The notes under the pieces were generated by a model. The model saw only the letters and a program-made list of their open reading frames with translations. It was not told the DNA's origin and did not search any database. Source: Henricia sp. BOLD:AAB3569 (Eukaryota; Echinodermata; Asteroidea; Spinulosida; Echinasteridae). Taken from it: a DNA stretch of 64,000 nt. This document shows positions 58,589-64,000 of this stretch, in pieces. Position 1 is the stretch's first letter. Each line of letters starts with the position of its first letter. The stretch covers positions 1 through 64,000 of the forward strand of contig JBBELK010000488.1 of assembly GCA_037783545.1 (NCBI GenBank). The letters are read 5' to 3'. The position numbers were made by a program, and so were the translations under genes.

Positions 58589-61500
58589 TTGACAGACTTT
58601 CGCCGGGAAATGGCAGATAAATTTCAGAGTTTAGAAAAAAAAGGGGGTTGGCGCTTCCTGGATGCTCCCGCAACCTGTGGCTGTCTGTACACACCTCTTT
58701 GGTGTACTCCTGACTCGTGCGCATGCTCAGTCCTTCGGACTGTCGTTGACACGGCCCAGTTTGGGACGGGATTTTGGTCAAAGTGTGGTCCAAACGTCGG
58801 CAAATTTGGAGGTCGAAAAATGTTCCGACGAACTTCAAATTTTGCATGCTCCAAAGACTCTATATTGCGCACTTGTCCTAAAAAATTGACAGACTTTCGC
58901 CGGGAAATGGCAGAGAAATTTCAGAGTTTAGAAAAAAAAGGGGTTGGCGCTTCCTGGATGCTCCCGCAACCTGTGGCTGTCTGTACACACCTCTTTGGTG
59001 TACTCCTGACTCGTGCGCATGCTCAGTCCTTCGGACTGTCGTTGACACGGCCCAGTTTGGGACGGGATTTTGGTCAAAGTGTGGTCCAAACGTCGGCAAA
59101 TTTGGAGGTCGAAAAATGTTCCGACGAACTTCAAATTTTGCATGCTCCAAAGACTCTATATTGCGCACTTGTCCTAAAAAATTGACAGACTTTCGCCGGG
59201 AAATGGCAGAGAAATTTCAGAGTTTAGAAAAAAAAGGGGTTGGCGCTTCCTGGTTGCTCCCGCAACCTGTGGCTGTCGGTACACACCTCTTTGGTGTACT
59301 CCTGACTCGTGCGCATGCTCAGTCCTTCGGACTGTCGTTGACACGGCCCAGTTTGGGACGGGATTTTGGTCAAAGTGTGGTCCAAACGTCGGCAAATTTG
59401 GAGGTCGAAAAATGTTCCGACGAACTTCAAATTTTGCATGCTCCAAAGACTCTATATTGCGCACTTGTCCTAAAAAATTGACAGACTTTCGCCGGGAAAT
59501 GGCAGAGAAATTTCAGAGTTTAGAAAAAAAAGGGGTTGGCGCTTCCTGGATGCTCCCGCAACCTGTGGCTGTCTGTACACACCTCTTCGGTGTACTCCTG
59601 ACTCGTGCGCATGCTCAGTCCTTCGGACTGTCGTTGACACGGCCCAGTTTGGGACGGGATTTTGGTCAAAGTGTGGTCCAAACGTCGGCAAATTTGGAGG
59701 TCGAAAAATGTTCCGACGAACTTTAAATTTTGCATGCTCCAAAGACTCTATATTGCGCACTTGTCCTAAAAAATTGACAGACTTTCGCCGGGAAATGGCA
59801 GAGAAATTTCAGAGTTTAGAAAAAAAAGGTGGTTGGCGCTTCCTGGATGCTCCTGCAACCTGTGGCTGTCTGTACACACCTCTTTGGTGTACTCCTGACT
59901 CGTGCGCATGCTCAGTCCTTCGGACTGTCGTTGACACGGCCCAGTTTGGGACGGGATTTTGGTCAAAGTGTGGTCCAAACGTCGGCAAATTTGGAGGTCG
60001 AAAAATGTTCCGACGAACTTCAAATTTTGCATGCTCCAAAGACTCTATATTGCGCACTTGTCCTAAAAAATTGACAGACTTTCGCCGGGAAATGGCAGAG
60101 AAATTTCAGAGTTTAGAAAAAAAAAGGGGTTGGCGCTTCCTGGATGCTCCCGCAACCTGTGGCTGTCTGTACACACCTCTTCGGTGTACTCCTGACTCGT
60201 GCGCATGCTCAGTCCTTCGGACTGTCGTTGACACGGCCCAGTTTGGGACGGGATTTTGGTCAAAGTGTGGTCCAAACGTCGGCAAATTTGGAGGTCGAAA
60301 AATGTTCCGACGAACTTTAAATTTTGCATGCTCCAAAGACTCTATATTGCGCACTTGTCCTAAAAAATTGACAGACTTTCGCCGGGAAATGGCAGAGAAA
60401 TTTCAGAGTTTAGAAAAAAAAGGGGTTGGCGCTTCCTGGTTGATCCCGCAACCTGTGGCTGTCTGTACACACCTCTTTGGTGTACTCCTGACTCGTGCGC
60501 ATGCTCAGTCCTTCGGACTGTCGTTGACACGGCCCAGTTTGGGACGGGATTTTGGTCAAAGTGTGGTCCAAACGTCGGCAAATTTGGAGGTCGAAAAATG
60601 TTCCGACGAACTTCAAATTTTGCATGCTCCAAAGACTCTATATTGCGCACTTGTCCTAAAAAATTGACAGACTTTCGCCGGGAAATGGCAGAGAAATTTC
60701 AGAGTTTAGAAAAAAAAAGGGGTTGGCGCTTCCTGGATGCTCCCGCAACCTGTGGCTGTCTGTACACACCTCTTCGGTGTACTCCTGACTCGTGCGCATG
60801 CTCAGTCCTTCGGACTGTCGTTGACACGGCCCAGTTTGGGACGGGATTTTGGTCAAAGTGTGGTCCAAACGTCGGCAAATTTGGAGGTCGAAAAATGTTC
60901 CGACGAACTTCAAATTTTGCATGCTCCAAAGACTCTATATTGCGCACTTGTCCTAAAAAATTGACAGACTTTCGCCGGGAAATGGCAGAGAAATTTCAGA
61001 GTTTAGAAAAAAAAAGGGGTTGGCGCTTCCTGGATGCTCCCGCAACCTGTGGCTGTCTGTACACACCTCTTCGGTGTACTCCTGACTCGTGCGCATGCTC
61101 AGTCCTTCGGACTGTCGTTGACACGGCCCAGTTTGGGACGGGATTTTGGTCAAAGTGTGGTCCAAACGTCGGCAAATTTGGAGGTCGAAAAATGTTCCGA
61201 CGAACTTTAAATTTTGCATGCTCCAAAGACTCTATATTGCGCACTTGTCCTAAAAAATTGACAGACTTTCGCCGGGAAATGGCAGAGAAATTTCAGAGTT
61301 TAGAAAAAAAAGGGGTTGGCGCTTCCTGGTTGATCCCGCAACCTGTGGCTGTCTGTACACACCTCTTTGGTGTACTCCTGACTCGTGCGCATGCTCAGTC
61401 CTTCGGACTGTCGTTGACACGGCCCAGTTTGGGACGGGATTTTGGTCAAAGTGTGGTCCAAACGTCGGCAAATTTGGAGGTCGAAAAATGTTCCGACGAA

Positions 61501-61849
61501 CTTCAAATTGTGCATGCTCCAAAGACTCTATATTGCGCACTTGTCCTAAAAAATTGACAGACTTTCGCCGGGAAATGGCAGAGAAATTTCAGAGTTTAGA
61601 AAAAAAGGGGGTTGGCGCTTCCTGGATGCTCCCGCAACCTGTGGCTGTCTGTACACACCTCTTTGGTGTACTCCTGACTCGTGCGCATGCTCAGTCCTTC
61701 GGACTGTCGTTGACACGGCCCAGTTTGGGACGGGATTTTGGTCAAAGTGTGGTCCAAACGTCGGCAAATTTGGAGGTCGAAAAATGTTCCGACGAACTTC
61801 AAATTTTGCATGCTCCAAAGACTCTATATTGCGCACTTGTCCTACAAAA

Positions 61850-63595
61850 TTGACAGACTTTCGCCGGGAAATGGCAGAGAAATTTCAGAGTTTAGAAAAA
61901 AAAGGGGTTGGCGCTTCCTGGTTGCTCCCGCAACCTGTGGCTGTCGGTACACACCTCTTTGGTGTACTCCTGACTCGTGCGCATGCTCAGTCCTTCGGAC
62001 TGTCGTTGGGACGGGATTTTGGTCAAAGTGTGGTTCAAAAGTCGGCAAATTTGGAGGTCGAAAAATGTTCCGACGAACTTCAAATTTTGCATGCTCCAAA
62101 GACTCTATATTGCGCACTTGTCCTAAAAAATTGACAGACTTTCGCCGGGAAATGGCAGAGAAATTTCAGAGTTTAGAAAAAAAAGGGGTTGGCGCTTCCT
62201 GGATGCTCCCGCAACCTGTGGCTGTCTGTACACACCTCTTTGGTGTACTCCTGACTCGTGCGCATGTTCAGTCCTTCGGACTGTCGTTGGGACGGGATTT
62301 TGGTCAAAGTGTGGTCCAAACGTCGGCAAATTTGGAGGTCGAAAAATGTTCCGACGAACTTCAAATTGTGCATGCTCCAAAGACTCTATATTGCGCACTT
62401 GTCCTAAAAAATTGACTGACTTTCGCCGGAAAATGGCAGAGAAATTTCAGAGTTTAGAAATAAAAGGGGTTGGCGCTTCCTGGATGCTCCCGCAACCTGT
62501 GGCTGTCTGTACACACCTCTTTGGTGTACTCCTGACTCGTGCGCATGCTCAGTCCTTCGGACTGTCGTTGACACGGCCCAGTTTGGGACGGGATTTTGGT
62601 CAAAGTGTGGTCCAAACGTCGGCAAATTTGGAGGTCGAAAAATGTTCCGACGAACTTCAAATTTTGCATGCTCCAAAGACTCAATATTGCGCACTTGTCC
62701 TAAAAAATTGACAGACTTTCGCCGGGAAATGGCAGAGAAATTTCAGAGTCTAGAAAAAAAAGGGGTTGGCGCTTCCTGGATGCTCCCGCAACCTGTGGCT
62801 GTCTGTACACACCTCTTTGGTGTACTCATGACTCGTGCGCATGCTCAGTCCTTCGGACTGTCGTTGACACGGCCCAGTTTGGGACGGGATTTTGGTCAAA
62901 GTGTGGTCCAAACGTCGGCAAATTTGGAGGTCGAAAAATGTTCCGACGAACTTCAAATTTTGCATGCTCCAAAGACTCTATATTGCGCACTTGTCCTAAA
63001 AAATTGACAGACTTTCGCCGGGAAATGGCAGAGAAATTTCAGAGTTTAGAAAAAAAAGGGGTTGGCGCTTTCTGGATGCTCCCGCAACCTGTGGCTGTCT
63101 GTACACACCTCTTTGGTGTACTCCTGACTCGTGCGCATGCTCAGTCCTTCGGACTGTCGTTGACACGGCCCAGTTTGGGACGGGATTTTGGTCAAAGTGT
63201 GGTCCAAACGTCGGCAAATTTGGAGGTCGAAAAATGTTCCGACGAACTTCAAATTTTGCATGCTCCAAAGACTCTATATTGCGCACGTGTCCTAAAAAAT
63301 TGACAGACTTTCGCCGGGAAATGGCAGAGAAATTTCAGAGTTTAGAAAAAAAAGGGGTTGGCGCTTCCTGGTTGCTCCCGCAACCTGTGGCTGTCGGTAC
63401 ACACCTCTTTGGTGTACTCCTGACTCGTGCGCATGCTCAGTCCTTCGGACTGTCGTTGACACGGCCCAGTTTGGGACGGGATTTTGGTCAAAGTGTGGTC
63501 CAAACGTCGGCAAATTTGGAGGTCGAAAAATGTTCCGACGAACTTCAAATTTTGCATGCTCCAAAGACTCTATATTGCGCACTTGTCCTAAAAAA
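61850..63595 (+). repeat. 1,746-bp cassette S-S'-T-C-F-G, copy 6
   Basis: Starts: S 61850, S' 62131, T 62412, C 62708, F 63004, G 63300, followed by W 63596. It shares GTGGTTCAAAAGTCGG with copy 5 and GAGTCTAGAA with copies 2, 3 and 5. Confidence 0.92.
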
Positions 63596-63890
63596 TTGAC
63601 AGACTTTCGCTGGGAAATGGCAGAGAAATTTCAGAGTTTAGAAAAAAAGGGGTTGGCGCTTCCTGGTTGCTCCCGCAACCTGTGGCTGTCTGTACACACC
63701 TCTTTGGTGTACTCCTGACTCGTGCGCATGCTCAGTCCTTCGGACTGTCGTTGACACGGCCCAGTTTGGGACGGGATTTTGGTCAAAGTGTGGTCCAAAC
63801 GTCGGCAAATTTGGAGGTGGAAAAATGTTCCGACGAACTTCAAATTTTGCATGCTCCAAAGACTCTATATTGCGCACTTGTCCTAACAAA

Positions 63891-64000
63891 TTGACAGACT
63901 TTCGCCGGGAAATGGCAGAGAAATTTCAGAGTTTAGAAAAAAAAAGGGGGTTGGCGCTTCCTGGATGCTCCCGCAACCTGTGGCTGTCTGTACACACCTC
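63891..64000 (+). repeat. Partial monomer at the window end
   Basis: The first 110 bases of a monomer with A9G5 and GATGCTCCC; the array clearly continues beyond the window. Confidence 0.95.

Larger units (their letters stand above)
54472..59477 (+). repeat. 5,006-bp HOR, copy V1 (17 monomers)
   Basis: Opens with a D1-D2 dimer (54472, 54768), alternates D1-type and GGTTGATCC units (55065-56546), then 56547 (A7G5), cassette 5 (56843-58292), hybrid 58293, and 58589, 58886, 59182. It matches the stretch from 59478 at offset 5,006-5,007 up to about 58,345. Confidence 0.9.
1..64000 (+). repeat. Tandem satellite array, 296-bp monomer, fills the window
   Basis: The same unit repeats head to tail throughout. 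In the register beginning TTGACAGAC, monomer starts fall at 6, 303, 594, 895, 1190, 1486, 1782 and so on to 63891, giving 214 complete units. Most are 295-297 bp; the small differences come from an A6-A10/G4-G5 tract and single-base indels. Fourteen are about 281 bp and four carry a 187-188 bp insertion. No unit is inverted and no unrelated flanking DNA is present, so both array edges lie outside the window. There are no rRNA, tRNA or transposase signatures. An array of this size with nested higher-order units is typical of eukaryotic centromeric or heterochromatic satellite DNA; the chromosomal position is inferred. The satellite family is not one I recognise. Confidence 0.97.
59478..64000 (+). 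repeat. 5,006-bp HOR, copy V2 (cut by window end)
   Basis: Starts 59478, 59774, 60071, 60368, 60664, 60961, 61258, 61554, cassette 6 (61850-63595), W 63596 and a partial unit. It follows V1 until the hybrid 58293, then keeps separate G and W units, so V2 retains the ancestral state there. Confidence 0.9.

Noticed and set aside
60598..61557. 319-codon open frame as a protein-coding gene
   Set aside because: It spans more than three satellite monomers, and the frame shifts in neighbouring copies with the A-tract length. Equally open frames exist on the other strand. No domain is recognisable.
1..64000. CRISPR array or prokaryotic repeat system
   Set aside because: The unit is 296 bp with no short repeat/variable spacer alternation and no cas genes; all positions of the unit are equally conserved.
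1..64000. rDNA spacer or other gene-linked repeat
   Set aside because: No rRNA or other gene sequence, terminator or promoter array is present anywhere in 64 kb.

Overview
The whole 64 kb window is one tandem satellite-DNA array. I find no protein-coding gene, RNA gene, CRISPR array, origin or prokaryotic operon in it. The basic unit is about 296 bp (reference copy 1486-1781, about 48% GC, 16 CpG). It repeats head to tail on one strand from base 6 to the end of the window: 214 complete monomers plus a 110-base partial one. The only interruption of the register is one type of insertion, seen four times. Long open frames occur on both strands, but they are a by-product of a unit with few stop codons and are not genes.

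Organism: a megabase-style satellite with nested higher-order repeats (HORs) and a captured retroposon-like element carrying an (AAC)n tail and a 12-bp target-site duplication point to a eukaryotic nuclear genome, in a centromeric, pericentromeric or other heterochromatic block. I do not recognise the satellite and cannot name the species. An animal, perhaps an invertebrate, is a weak guess from the look of the inserted element.

Layout by monomer variants: 1-3262, irregular monomers, including an indel-rich stretch near 430-655, then about 1.48-kb (5-mer) and 1.18-kb (4-mer) HORs. 3263-6221, mixed monomers ending in a marked trimer. 6222-12148, three consecutive 7-, 6- and 7-monomer HORs. 12149-13926, a trimer in tandem duplicate. 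14223-15607, first copy of the inserted element and its neighbours. 15608-19428, marked dimers and the first copy of a 1,746-bp cassette with two 281-bp monomers. 19.7-32.7 kb, a 5,887-bp-offset duplication that contains cassettes 2 and 3 and a 2,070-bp 7-mer HOR. 32090-39535, a 3.72-kb HOR in tandem duplicate, each half with one inserted element. 38649-43382, a 2,367-bp 8-mer HOR in tandem duplicate. 42790-53585, a rearranged second version of the 5.3-18.2 kb region, with the fourth inserted element and cassette 4. 54472-64000, a 5,006-bp HOR in tandem (second copy cut by the window end), with cassettes 5 and 6.

The main biological content is the record of how the array grew: repeated unequal exchange or segmental amplification at several scales, hybrid monomers at exchange points, and one retroposition event that was then multiplied as a passenger. 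Monomer starts use the register 'TTGACAGAC'. Percent identities were not computed; similarity statements rest on shared diagnostic bases read by eye.
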